DNA from: Dolomedes plantarius
Lineage: Eukaryota; Arthropoda; Arachnida; Araneae; Dolomedidae
Direction: 5' to 3'
Length of the DNA: 64,000 nucleotides
Assembly (NCBI GenBank): GCA_907164885.2
Contig: OU015497.1
Coordinates: forward strand, 64,004,077-64,068,076
In this document: positions 1 through 10,310 of the stretch, one piece after another
Numbering within the stretch: position 1 is the stretch's first letter
Layout of the letters: each line of letters starts with the position of its first letter
Notes under the pieces: model-generated
Told to the model about the DNA's origin: nothing
Database searches by the model: none
Seen by the model: the letters and a program-made list of their open reading frames with translations, nothing else
Translations under genes and position numbers: made by a program

Positions 1-1129
1 ATATAATTATAACACTTAACACGCGAACTTGTTTTGGCCAAAATTCAGTTATATTTAAAATAAAAAAAATGAACACAAAAGAAGATTTCAGAACCTCAGA
101 AGAGAAAGGGCGAATAAAAAAACGTTTTTTTCTCTATAAAATGTATTTATTGATGTGTTAACACCACCCTATTGCCCCGTTTATATATACATTTGCCTTC
201 AATATCTTTTAAATGCCATTTAACGTATGGACTGCATAAAAGTAGCCGAAAACATAGTTCTGTACTGTTTATAAGAGCAAGGGTAAATATTTAATGGTAT
301 TGTTTACTTTACTTCACTGAATCGCACGCCAGCATGATCTTCAACAGAGCTATCAAGTTCATATTTGCCCCTCTACCCTGAGAGCATTTTCTACCGTGAT
401 TTCTCAACACCATAAATTTCAAATTCGCTCTTTCTATTCCGAGGAACTTGCAAAACAGAAAACAGATAACAAATGAAAGGTAGTGTACAAAATGAAAATA
501 TAATCTTCAGCAAGTCGACCAAAATCATATTGCCCAAAAACTCGTACCTTAGCCACCTGAAAGTGCCTATTTGATCAATATGATACAAAAACCTTGGAGC
601 TGCTATTATCTGTTCCTGACATATGATTTCTTTCTCTCACCCGATATACTATTACTGTAATCATTATCATATTGTGTGTTATTTAATAGTATATCTTTAA
701 CGATAATAATTAAACTGTAGTAATAAAGATACAAAATTTTATTGTTACTTTTATCCATTCTTGACATTTCTATAGTTCTCTCTGTCTCTCGTATTATATC
801 TCTGATGTTTAAGGAAGAGGTCATCTCCAAGAAGATTAAAGTCCTACTGTGGCAAATTATATTATTTCAGTTCGCTTTAATGACACAGAGCTCCATTCAG
901 ACTTGCCATACCATATTACGATATTCTTACGGTTTAGCTTAAATATCACAAGTTTAAATGCCTTCTTGCGGCTCTAAATCCTAAACACAATCCTAAACGC
1001 CACTTACATTTCATTCGATCAACCAAATAATTTCCGAGGGGAGGGGGGGGGGGCTAAGATACGGGTCCTCGGAAAGTATCATGTGTGTGTATGCGTGTAT
1101 GTATGTATGCTTACACTAAAAGTGCAAAT
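1..1129. other. non-coding, nothing recognised
   Basis: AT-rich sequence without a convincing gene, transposon end or RNA gene. The short frames at 391-588, 606-830 and 742-942 have no recognisable domain and overlap each other on opposite strands. There is a G-rich run near 1038-1054 and a TG/TATG-rich stretch near 1083-1110. Confidence 0.5.
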
Positions 1130-2252
1130 GAAAATATAGTTTGAATATATTTTAAATTTAACAACACCAAAAAATGAATTATTGTATTTTAAACTTAGAA
1201 ATATTAGAAATGTGGAATCATGCACGATAACATTCGACTTACAATATATTCGCTAAATCATATTTCAAAGTAAATATTTCGGGAAAATTTGAAATGTTAT
1301 AATAAAGAACTTTTTCCCAGACAGGTCATTTAGCACTCGATTTTTCATAACACATTTGCACATGATATTTAAAGTAACTTGCGTTTTATTTAGACACAAA
1401 CTTCGGTTAAATTCGCATTTGGATCTATGTTTAAATTACTATGTTTACATATTTTAAAATGTGCTCAAAGAATTTAAAAAAGGGTGCAAAAATGAAGCTT
1501 TTCAGACTTCTAATAGCTTTCCACTTCTGTATTAACTAAGAATAGATGTAATTTTATCTTAAATATAGATGCCGGATCCTTTTTTAAGGGGTAAACTGCA
1601 GCAGACAGATCTAGTTTTATGATAACAATATTTTACTGTATAGAAAAATAGACTGCTTTTTTTATAAGGACAAGAATTATATAAACAGGATTTAAAAGTA
1701 AACTGTACTTAAGTACAATGCAGGGAAACATTAGCTTAACGCATGAAAAAGACGAAAACTGTTTTTTATGGCTCTCTCTTAGAACACGTTTTACGCAGTG
1801 ATTTTGAATAAACCTTTCATTTATACTGTGTACTTGCATTTGATATTACGGGTAATATAGTTAAAAAATAAAGCAAAATGATATAAAACTTTTGTTCATT
1901 ATTCCTCCCTTCACAGATGGGTGAATTTTGAATTTTATAATAATCCACTGTAATTTTATAAAACGCGTCACTTTTGGGCCTGTTCACATAGGAGTCCGTT
2001 GCGTTGCGTTAAGGAAAAGATGGCGTTGAGACGAAAATAAACCAATCATAGGCGTTAAAAATTTCATGGCTAATCGTTTGGAGGCATATGATTGGTTTAT
2101 TTTAGTCTCAACGTCATCTTTTCCTTAACGCAACGCAACGGACTCCTATGTGAACAGGCCCTTTATCATTAAATGCCTGAATTCTCTATATTGTAAAAAG
2201 TATAAATTTGGTCATAATATCTTGAATATAATTTCAGACTGCCAGAAGAAAG

Positions 2253-2253
<1 letters not shown>
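1130..2253 (+). repeat. copy A of a ~1.7 kb diverged duplicated block (partial)
   Basis: This segment aligns by eye with 5010-5950 (copy B) and 13150-13950 (copy C): the same order of short blocks around acaacac, aatgcac, catatttcaaagt, gaataaacctttcat and gtacttgcatttgatatt. It contains no long frame. Copy A is interrupted at 1976-2161 by a MITE that is absent from copy B. It ends where a TA microsatellite and a Tc1-like element begin. Many substitutions and small indels suggest an old duplication. The original function is unknown. Confidence 0.7.
1976..2161. mobile_element. 186 bp MITE with long terminal inverted repeats
   Basis: The ends are near-perfect inverted repeats of about 55 bp, starting GGGCCTGTTCACATAGGAG and containing GTTGCGTTGCGTTAAGG, around a ~70 bp centre. 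It has no coding capacity. The direct flanks are TTT on both sides. Copy B at about 5845-5860 preserves the uninterrupted sequence (cgcttttatcatt), so the insertion and its 3 bp TTT duplication can be read directly. A 3 bp duplication and GGGCCTGTTCACA-type ends suggest a PIF/Harbinger-like MITE, but the superfamily is inferred. Confidence 0.8.

Positions 2254-2299
<46 letters not shown>
2254..2299. repeat. (TA)n microsatellite
   Basis: Pure alternating TA directly abutting the left end of the Tc1-like element. Confidence 0.95.
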
Positions 2300-2302
<3 letters not shown>

Positions 2303-3847
2303 TGCTCAAAAAAATTAGGGGAGCAAGCAAAGAAGTTAAGAAAACCGTATAAGACAGCCACGTATTGGCATAAAATGGATAGTACACCCGTATCAATGCG
2401 CAATACAGAAAAAAGACGTAAAAAATTTGTAATTAAGCTTTAATTCTTTGAAAATATGGAAAAAAACATGAAAAGATGATTTAGGGCAACAATTTGGTTA
2501 CATGTAAACGATAAAAAAAAGTATTGTTTAGAAATGATGCAAGATTTTTAATATGGCGTGTGGTCTCCTCGAACAGCTAAGACTGCTGCACACCTGTTTT
2601 CCATGGATGCGATGATGTTATCGATAAGACTTTGGAGAATACTGTTCCACTCCTCAAGAAGTGCAATCTCCAAGTCTCGGTGAGTAAAAGGAGGCCTTGG
2701 TCTCACAGTAATGCGTCGTCCGAGCATGTCCCAAACATGCTCGATTGGATTTAGGTCAGGAGAGCACGCTGGCCATTCCATACGCTATATTGTTTCAGCT
2801 TCAAGTATGTTCTCCATAAGACGAGCTGTATGCGGTCTGGCATTATCATACTGGAAAACAAAGAAATCTCCAAAGGCTGCATCGTAAGGTATGACATGAG
2901 GTCTCAGTATCTCGTCTGCATACCTTCGGGCCGTCAAAGTACCATTCCGAATGATATGCAGGTCCGTACGTCCACCTATGCTGATTCCACCCCATATCAT
3001 AAAACCAGCTCGTCTGTATTGTGACCTTTCACGAACGAATGTGGGGTTATTTCGAGTGCCCCTTTCCCTCCATACCAAAACACGTCGGGTGTCACACTCC
3101 AGACGGAATCGGGACTCGTCTGTAAACAGCACTTGGCTCCAATCATATTGCTCCCAATCTCGATGTTCAGCAGCCCATCTTCTTCGGGCCGCACGGTGGA
3201 GTGAGGTCAACGGAATGCAGACCATTGGCCTACGTGCATAGAGACCTCCCTGATGAAGTCTATTACGTACTGTTTGGCTGGACACCCTTCGTCCTGTTGC
3301 CAGGAGCAACTGTCTTTGCAGCTAAGTACCATTGTATGTTCTGTTTCGACGAGCTGTTAACAGTATATACCGGTCATCAGTTGCTGTAGTGGCGAGTGGC
3401 CGACCTTGCCCTGGTCGACGTCTAACATTCCCTGTTTCTTGGAATCGATTCCACTGCCTTGCAACGACACTTCTGGCGACTCCATCAGCGTCCGCGACAC
3501 TGCGTTGTGTTTGCCCGGATTCAAGTCTGCCTATTATACGCCATGCCATGGATTCTGGTAAATCACGTTGTTGAGACATTTTCAAGTCACCTTTTATCAA
3601 AAAGAATAACTGAGCAATCGAATTTCACAGTTAAGGCAGTGAAACAGACGTTTCTGCAACATCCCGATTTCCGCCCTTATGTTCTTTTTCTGGTTTTGAC
3701 GTCATGAACTTTGATTTGCATATGAAGTTTTCTTCTTCTGTTTCCTGCTACGCTTTAAATTATGGATGATTTCTTTGATGTTACTTATCGGTGTAAGTAT
3801 TTGCGTAATTTCGTTAAAACCATGTGCTCCTCTAATTGTTTTGAGCA

Positions 3848-3850
<3 letters not shown>
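2300..3850 (-). mobile_element. Tc1-like transposon, complete ends
   Basis: A 1,551 bp element with ~25 bp inverted ends (CACTGCTCAAAAAAATTAGG on the left, matched by the reverse complement of taattgttttgagcagtg on the right), flanked by TA and inserted in a TA microsatellite. It carries one transposase gene on the minus strand with two stop codons. Size and structure are typical of Tc1 elements. Confidence 0.93.
2548..3600 (-). pseudogene. Tc1-like DD34E transposase, two nonsense mutations
   Basis: A cut-and-paste transposase read in one continuous frame (about 345-350 codons), interrupted only by TAG codons at 3322-3324 and 2785-2787. The N-terminal part has the paired helix-turn-helix DNA-binding region (SMAWRIIGRLESGQTQRSVA) and the GRPLATT hook. 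The catalytic part shows FTDESRF (first Asp), YDNARPHTA (second Asp) and SPDLNPIEHVWD (Glu) with 34 residues between the last two. The frame ends in a GDHTPY tail. Both stops sit where CAG (Gln) would fit, consistent with C-to-T decay. Translation could start at the first Met or at MSQQ seven codons later. The copy is inactive but young-looking. Confidence 0.92.
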
Positions 3851-3906
<56 letters not shown>

Positions 3907-3908
3907 TA

Positions 3909-3990
<82 letters not shown>
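3851..3990. repeat. (TA)n with internal (CA)n
   Basis: Alternating TA broken by a CA run near 3893-3905 and one register slip near 3915. It separates the Tc1-like element from the piggyBac fragment. Confidence 0.95.
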
Positions 3991-3992
<2 letters not shown>

Positions 3993-3994
3993 GT

Positions 3995-4200
3995 AAAACA
4001 AGAATTTGTTAATAGAGAAATTATAAATGAATGTATATGTAACCTATATATAGCTTTGGTCGAAAATGTTACTATTTTGGGATTTTTTCGTAAAATTAGG
4101 CTATGCGCTCGAAAGAAAGCCGGCCTAGAGGGAACGCTCACGGGAAACACCCCCGGCCTCAACGGAATGCACGTGATCGCAACAGCCGTCGCGAAAGTTT
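3995..4200 (+). mobile_element. piggyBac-like element, solo end fragment
   Basis: About 200 bp whose reverse complement matches the left end of the element at 18722-20197. Shared blocks are CGCGACGG, GATCACG, GAGGCCGG, GTGAGCG, AGGCCGG, AATAGTAACATTT and a terminal GCGAAAG. The outer end near 4200 (gcgaaagttttag) corresponds to the terminal inverted repeat. No transposase is left. It is therefore a truncated relative of that family. Confidence 0.75.
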
Positions 4201-4239
4201 TAGGGGTTTGTGTTGAAAGAAATTCTCGCTCTATACCGT

Positions 4240-5972
4240 AAAAATAGATGTTTTATTTACCACTGTAATTCAAGTTACAGGATAGGCACAAAAATCCTAT
4301 GAAATTAAAATATCCACATATCAATATTAACCCAAATTTCAACCCTTAGGAAGCATTAGGGGTTGGGACTATAAAAAGGTCCCTAACCGTAGATAATACG
4401 ATTAATAGAAATGTTCTGCCCCAAACTCCTATCTCCTATAATTGAAACTTATCCTTAATGTTAGCTGTCCTTAATTTTTACTGGTCTTGTATCGAACTCT
4501 CTATATTTAGAAGATATTCATTATTCCAGGAACTCAAACCTCATGGAACGTTGAACCTGTCTGCGTCTTATCAGTGGAAACCTCTATCTGTTGAAGCTTA
4601 CATCATCACCATTCTTCAGCAATTTTGTCGCTGCTAGTTTTTTCCCATAAATATTTTTACCTCAACTTCTCCCTGTTTGCAAAGCCAGCTAATGGCTGTG
4701 TGAAGATTTTGTAAGAGAATAACCTGAATTATTCATTTTACCAAAGGAACTTAAAAAAATACGAATAATAACAATAGAAATATAATACCATGCAAACACT
4801 TTATTGATGCTCTAAAGTGATTATTTTTCTAATATGGATACCGTAACAAGGGAAAAAAATTCTAAATATTCTTTCACATTTTTTAGCAGATGCCTGGTTT
4901 CGTTTGACAATGAAGTTTTCATTAACTAATAATTTGCAGTTAACGACTAACGCCGTATAATTTCATTTTGTTATAATTAACTTAAAGTGTTTTTCTTTTC
5001 CTTCAAAGAAACAAATAGTTTAAATATTTTCTAAATTTTACAACACAAGAAAATACTTTATTCTACTTGGAAATTTCAAAAATATGTAGTAATGCACAAT
5101 AAATTTTGGCTTGCAAAATAATCAACAAATCATATTTCAAAGTTTTTTCGGAAATTTTGAAATGTTATGAGGACGTGTTTTTTCGAATAGATAAGTCATA
5201 CAACACTCCTTTTTTATATAAAATATTTGCAGTTGATATTTAAAGTATCTTATGTTCTATTAAGGCGCAAATTTCCTTTAAAATACCGCAGTTAGATCAA
5301 TGTATAAATTACAATGTTTCCATGTCTCAAAATGTGATCAAATCATTAAAAAAGGACGAGTGTGAAGATTTTCCTTCGACTAATATTTTTCCGCGTTTAT
5401 ATTAAAGAAAATTTGTTTAAGTTTATCATAAAAAAACTGCTTGAAACTTTTTCAAGGGTTTTTCTTTTGCAAGTTACTGGAGACTTCCCTTTTTTAACGA
5501 TAACTCTATTTTACGTATAAAAAAATAAATAAATTTTTCTAATGACAAGAATTATATGAAATAGATGTAAAAATAAACTTTACGAAATTGCAATACAGGG
5601 GAACATTATCTCAAATAACACATAAAAAAGAAAACAGTTTTATATAGCTTTCTTTTAGAAATTGTTTTGTGCAGTGATTCTGAATAAATCTTTCATTTTT
5701 AATGTGCACTTGCATTTGACATTCTGGATAATACATTTATAAAAATGTAGTAAAATGGTAAATAACTTTTGTTCATTGTTCCTTCGTTCACAGACAGGGG
5801 ATTTTTGAATTTCATAATCGTCATTTGAATTAAAAGAATGTGTCGCTTTTATCATTATGTTCTCTAGATTTCTTCATGGTAAAAACAAAATATATTGTCC
5901 TGAAATATTGAATATATTTACAGACTGATATATGAAAGTAGTTTTTTTTGTATTGATTATTTGTATTTAATT
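4240..5972 (+). repeat. copy B of the duplicated block (most complete copy)
   Basis: Aligns with copy C at 9330-9849 (blocks tttcaaccctt, gttgaagcttac, catcaccattctt, aaagccagct) and with copies A and C in its second half. It has neither the MITE of copy A nor the large insertion of copy C, so it serves as the empty-site reference for both. No convincing coding region was seen. It ends where the mariner starts. Confidence 0.75.
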
Positions 5973-5978
5973 GATATA

Positions 5979-7291
5979 CACAGTGCGTCAAATAAGTTTT
6001 AAGACTGGGTCTATAAAAAGAAATGGAAACAAGAAATTAATACCTGCTTTGGTTTTTTATTCAAAATAGGACCCTCCGGCTTCAATGCACTTTTTACAGT
6101 GATTTATTGATGAATCGAAAGCCTGTTGTAAATCACTTTGTGGAATGGCCTGCAAAGCACGCGTCGAAGCTTCTTGTATGGTCAAAATATCTTCAAAATA
6201 ACACCTTTTTTAACTTCATTTTAAGCTTTGGGAATAAGGAGTAGTCACAGGTTGCTAAATCAGGTGAATACGGTGGACGGTTCAACACACAGATATTATT
6301 TTTTGACAAAAATCGACGAACAATAAGGGAGGTGTGACTGGGTGCATTGTCGTGTAACAAACACCAACTGCTTTTAGTCCTATAGTCTGGACGAATGCGA
6401 CGAATTCTGGCCATCAAATGCTTTAAAACAGCTACGTAGAGTTGACCTGAAATTGTTTGTCCAGTTGGAACAAATTCTTTGTCGATAATACCTTTACTAT
6501 CGAAGAATGTAATGAGCATTGTTTTGATTTTGGATGGAACTTTTCTTGTTTTTTTGGCTTGCGGTGAATTTGGTGACTTCCATTCCGCACATTTTCGCTT
6601 TGTTTCAGGATCATATTGGAAACACCAGGTTTCATCACCTGTAACAATGGACTTCAAGAACTTTGGATCATTTTCAGCGGCTGAAATAATGTCTCTGCAA
6701 TGTGCACTTCTCATTGCTTTTTGTTCAGGGGTTAAAGTGTATGGAACAAATTTAGCACACACTTTTGTTTTGCCCAAATCTTCATGCAGGATGGTTCGAA
6801 TTGTATCTTTGTTGATGTTTAAAGAGTCTTCCAGCATTCTCAGTGATGCACAGCGATCATTTGTTACGGAATTTCGTACTTTCTATATAGCTTCAGGAGT
6901 CCTAGATGAAATTTGTCTTCCACTACGCTGATCATATTCTACCGTATCTCTTCCGTCCAAAAAACGTTTGTGCCTCACAAAAACATTTGATATACTTAAA
7001 CAACAGTCACCGTAAAATTGTTTCATGAGTTGGTATGTTTCCGAAACACTTTTACTAAGATTTGCGTTAAATTTAATTACAGCTCTTTGCTCCATCTTAA
7101 AAAATCAACATGAAAAAAATTCACTTCTACAATAAACGCTCACCTTCTTTCAACTTCTTAACGAAATGCGCACAACTTGTTAGCAGTGTGCCAGCAGACG
7201 ATGGATGTTATGACGCATGCGGATTTACACTCACAGCGCCTTTACAACCTGCGCTCTGGGACGAGTCTTAAAACTTATTTGACGCACTGTG
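5979..7291 (-). mobile_element. mariner transposon, complete ends
   Basis: A 1,313 bp element with ~28 bp inverted ends (CACAGTGCGTCAAATAAG on both sides, extending into TTTTAAGACT), flanked by TA. One transposase gene lies on the minus strand. Size, TA target and DD34D enzyme are those of a canonical mariner. Confidence 0.95.
6057..7095 (-). pseudogene. mariner DD34D transposase, one stop and one frameshift
   Basis: A full-length mariner transposase (about 345 residues) starting MEQRAVIKF. The N-terminal helix-turn-helix half runs to a premature TAG at 6883-6885. The same frame continues through TGDETW (first Asp), LLHDNAPSH (second Asp) and YSPDLATCDY (third Asp), with 34 residues between the last two. 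A net one-base insertion near 6201-6206 ends the frame at 6193. In the shifted frame the usual tail continues (FEDILTIQEA through GGSYFE) to a stop at 6057-6059. All three catalytic Asp residues are present, so the copy is only lightly damaged. Confidence 0.92.
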
Positions 7292-7299
7292 TATATATA

Positions 7300-8590
7300 C
7301 AAGTGGATATCAAAATAATGGAAACACTAAGAAACATCACGAAAACCTTTAAGAAACGACATGAAAAAACATTATTAATATAGCGCAGGATCACCTTTGA
7401 CATGTAATACCACCTGATTAACTTTAGAATTGGATTATACAAGTCAAAAATACTGGTTAAGAATATATTATACCATTCTTCTGGGAAAAATCATGAAAGT
7501 TCCTGTGAGGATGCTGTGATGGATATCGACACCTTTATCTATCCGCTTATACAGATCACAGTGGTTGGATGATTTATAGTCGGGGGGATTGTACAGGGCA
7601 AGATAAGATATTTGACTTCTTTTTCATGCTCTTCAAACCAATACTTGATAGATTTAGCTGTGTGTATAAGGGGATTATCATCCTGGAGAACGCCATCTTC
7701 TTCAAGAAACAATGTTTGCACCATAGGAGGGACTAGTGAGCTAAAATTTGGACATAGTCCTTCTCATTCAATCTCCCTTTTAGGGTTTCAATAGGGCTTG
7801 AAGAAAACCATGAGATGCCTTCCCAAACCCTGATAGATCTACCTCTATGATTCACAGCTGATATGAGACAGAATCTTATGCTTGTATAGGTGTTCTCCCG
7901 ACATACTGTCGTCCTGTTGCCAGAAATAATGTGAACAGTGATTCCTCGAACCAAATGCCGTTTTTCGATATATTACTCGACCAGGATTTGCGGTCGTGGC
8001 AGCATTGTGGACGATATTTTGTAATGGCATCTATTACAAGTTGCTTGGGAGTAACAACACTTGCGTAAATGCTTTGTTTGTGAAGTTCCCATCTACCTCT
8101 AATGGTTGATACTAGAACATGCAGATGCCGATTTAGCTCTTCGGTCATTTTGGTTGCATTTGTTTTCTTTCTTCGACTCATAATGCACTTCAATACCTCG
8201 TGCGTCTCTTGCACTCAGCTCCCCCTTTCAACCACTATTCTGTTTCGCAAAGGATGTTTTTCCACGCACTCTGTATGGTATCATGACTTTCGATACCATA
8301 GCTCGAAAAACAACCATTTGCCTGGGGGTTACAGTAACAGATATTCCAATTTAAGCAAGCTCCAACAATTTGAACGTTTCACACGGTCTGCAAGGTTTGA
8401 CATTTTACGCTGCTCCCCTCAAAAGGATTATGCCCTTCGCTTCTTTACTGCTACCTGACAGTAGAATAATACATACACTACATTATATAAAAAAATACCG
8501 GTGACCGGACTAGTTTTTTAAGGAATACGAAGCACATTCATAAACGCCATTAATATTGATAGGTGTTTCCATTATTTTGATAACCACGTG
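7300..8590 (-). mobile_element. Tc1-like transposon, decayed
   Basis: A 1,291 bp element with inverted ends around TATCAAAATAATGGAAACAC on the left and its reverse complement on the right (TTCCATTATTTTGATAACCA). TA lies on both sides. Only eight bases, TATATATA, separate it from the mariner at 7291, so two different elements entered the same short TA run. Confidence 0.88.
7539..8460 (-). pseudogene. Tc1-like transposase, heavily decayed
   Basis: Fragments of one transposase in changing frames on the minus strand: RGRWELHKQ and CHDRKSW (8214-7876), then ESLFTLFLATGR where the first catalytic Asp motif has become FEES, then ISWFSSSPIETLKGR and DYVQILAH (7954-7733), then MVQTLFLEEDG and QDDNPLIHTAK with the second Asp (7724-7539). 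The C-terminal catalytic Glu region is not readable. The helix-turn-helix start near 8460-8220 contains several stops. Confidence 0.8.
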
Positions 8591-8594
8591 TATT

Positions 8595-8597
<3 letters not shown>

Positions 8598-8642
<45 letters not shown>
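8598..8642. repeat. (TA)n microsatellite
   Basis: Alternating TA with a single ACA interruption, just right of the Tc1-like element. Confidence 0.95.
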
Positions 8643-9154
8643 AAGTCGATGAAAGCCTCAAATTAAAAGCTGACTCTCTTACCTCTGGGATCATATGTCC
8701 TAGAAAGCTGTGACTTTCCATGGTGGTTATCATAAAGCCGCAAGTGCTCATTAAGAATCTTCGAGGAATAAGGAATTCTATATTAAAGGAGGTTTAAAGG
8801 TGTTTAAACCTCTCCAAAAAGACTGATTGACGAGTAACTGTACCTCTGTAACAAGAAGTCCTAAGATGCTGAAAATTTTCCTTGTGGTTCCTCTAATGCT
8901 CCAGGTGGTTACTCAGAAAAAAAATTTCAAAAATAAATTCAACCTTAAAGAGTTTTGAAATATTGACTTAAATCCTTTAATTTTTTTAAATGTAAAAGTA
9001 TTATTTAATTTATCATCTCTAACATTAAATTAAAGGGTGAACTCCTCTGGGGAATGACAACACTTTACTACTAAATAAAATTTAAATTAAAGTAACCAAT
9101 TTACATAACTGATGGTTGTAATGTATTCCGCAGTGAAGCACGGGAATTTAACCA

Positions 9155-9156
<2 letters not shown>
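8643..9156. other. non-coding spacer, nothing recognised
   Basis: AT-rich sequence between two TA microsatellites. No frame, inverted ends or RNA gene seen. Confidence 0.5.

Positions 9157-9219
<63 letters not shown>
9157..9219. repeat. (TA)n microsatellite
   Basis: About 31 uninterrupted TA units. The poly-Tyr/Ile frames read through it are artefacts. Confidence 0.95.
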
Positions 9220-9224
<5 letters not shown>

Positions 9225-9329
9225 TGAATAAGTGAGATAATTTTTTAAATAACAGGTAAATAAGCAGTGGTTTACCTTGAAAGCTTTAGAGAATTCTGTA
9301 GAAAGATATCCTCGCTCCAAATTGATAAA

Positions 9330-9849
9330 AGCATATATTTTAATTACCACTCTAAATCAGAGTACAAGATAAGTATAAGAATTTTAAATATAAATATGCA
9401 CATAAGTGAGTTAACACAAATTTCAACCCTTGGATAACATTCGTGGTTGGGAGCAATATTGCCTCCTAATCGCTAAAAACCCTAATTAATAGAAACGTTC
9501 TGTCCAAACCTCATTATCTATTAGAAGTGAGTATTATCCTTAATATTAACAGCTATTTTGACATTATTTTCTCATTTCGAAGATATTCATCATTACAGGA
9601 AGTCAAACCATACGAAAGTCGAACCTCTTTTCTTTATATGATGGGAAACCTGTATCTGTTGAAGCTTACGTCATCACCATTCTTAAGCGGCTTGGTCGCT
9701 TCTGGTTTTTCTCCCCTAATTCTTGTAACCTGAACCACTCAATCTTGCAAAGCCAGCTTATGGCTGTTTGAAGTTTTTTGAAGTGAACATAGTGACAACA
9801 GCATTTTCTCGAAGAAACTTAAAGAAAACCAATAACGACAAAAATAATA
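9330..9849 (+). repeat. copy C of the duplicated block, first part
   Basis: Matches 4240-4790 of copy B (for example aattaccactct, tttcaaccctt, tgttgaagctta, cgtcatcaccattctt, aaagccagctta). The copy is cut at 9849 by the 3,081 bp element and resumes at 12931. Confidence 0.75.
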
Positions 9850-10032
9850 CAGGGTTGTTATAATCAAAGTTCCACATTGAAGTGGTCATAAAATGAAAAC
9901 TACTGAACTAAATGTTATCAAAATTGGTAATAGTTTAAAGGGGGTCATGGGAATTCCTTTTACTCTAAAAAAAAAGTTCAAAAACTCACCACCAGGGGGG
10001 AAATGGCGCTGTATGCAATATTGTTAAACGAA

Positions 10033-10197
10033 TTAAGGGTCGGAATCTAATTTAACCTTTTGTTACACGGGTTTAACATTTTGTATACCCTTAAGAAACA
10101 TTTACCTAAACAAAATTACCATTTAAAGTATGCGCATTCCGGAAATCGTTTTCTTACAGATCACTAATTTGTGAATTTCGAAGCCTGAATTCGATCC
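10033..10197. other. ~165 bp insert in the left TIR
   Basis: Absent from the right TIR, where gaacgaa runs directly into ataagacatgaag. The insert begins TTAAGGGTCGGAATC and ends GAATTCGATCCTAAG, weakly inverted, so it may be a small MITE. This is inference from one comparison. Confidence 0.5.
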
Positions 10198-10310
10198 TAA
10201 GACATGAAGATATCGGTTTAAAACGTTTTTAATCATTCAAAGAACATATAACATAGCAACAAAGAAGACAGAGAATTCTTTCAAAAGCAGAAAGATGTTT
10301 TGTGTTGTTC

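Noticed and set aside
3762..4241. Long frames rich in Tyr-Ile across TA repeats (also 9087-9350, 16395-16723, 22961-23245, 42877-43188, 45130-45440, 57258-57470)
   Set aside because: They are translations of alternating TA and appear on both strands at once. No coding meaning.
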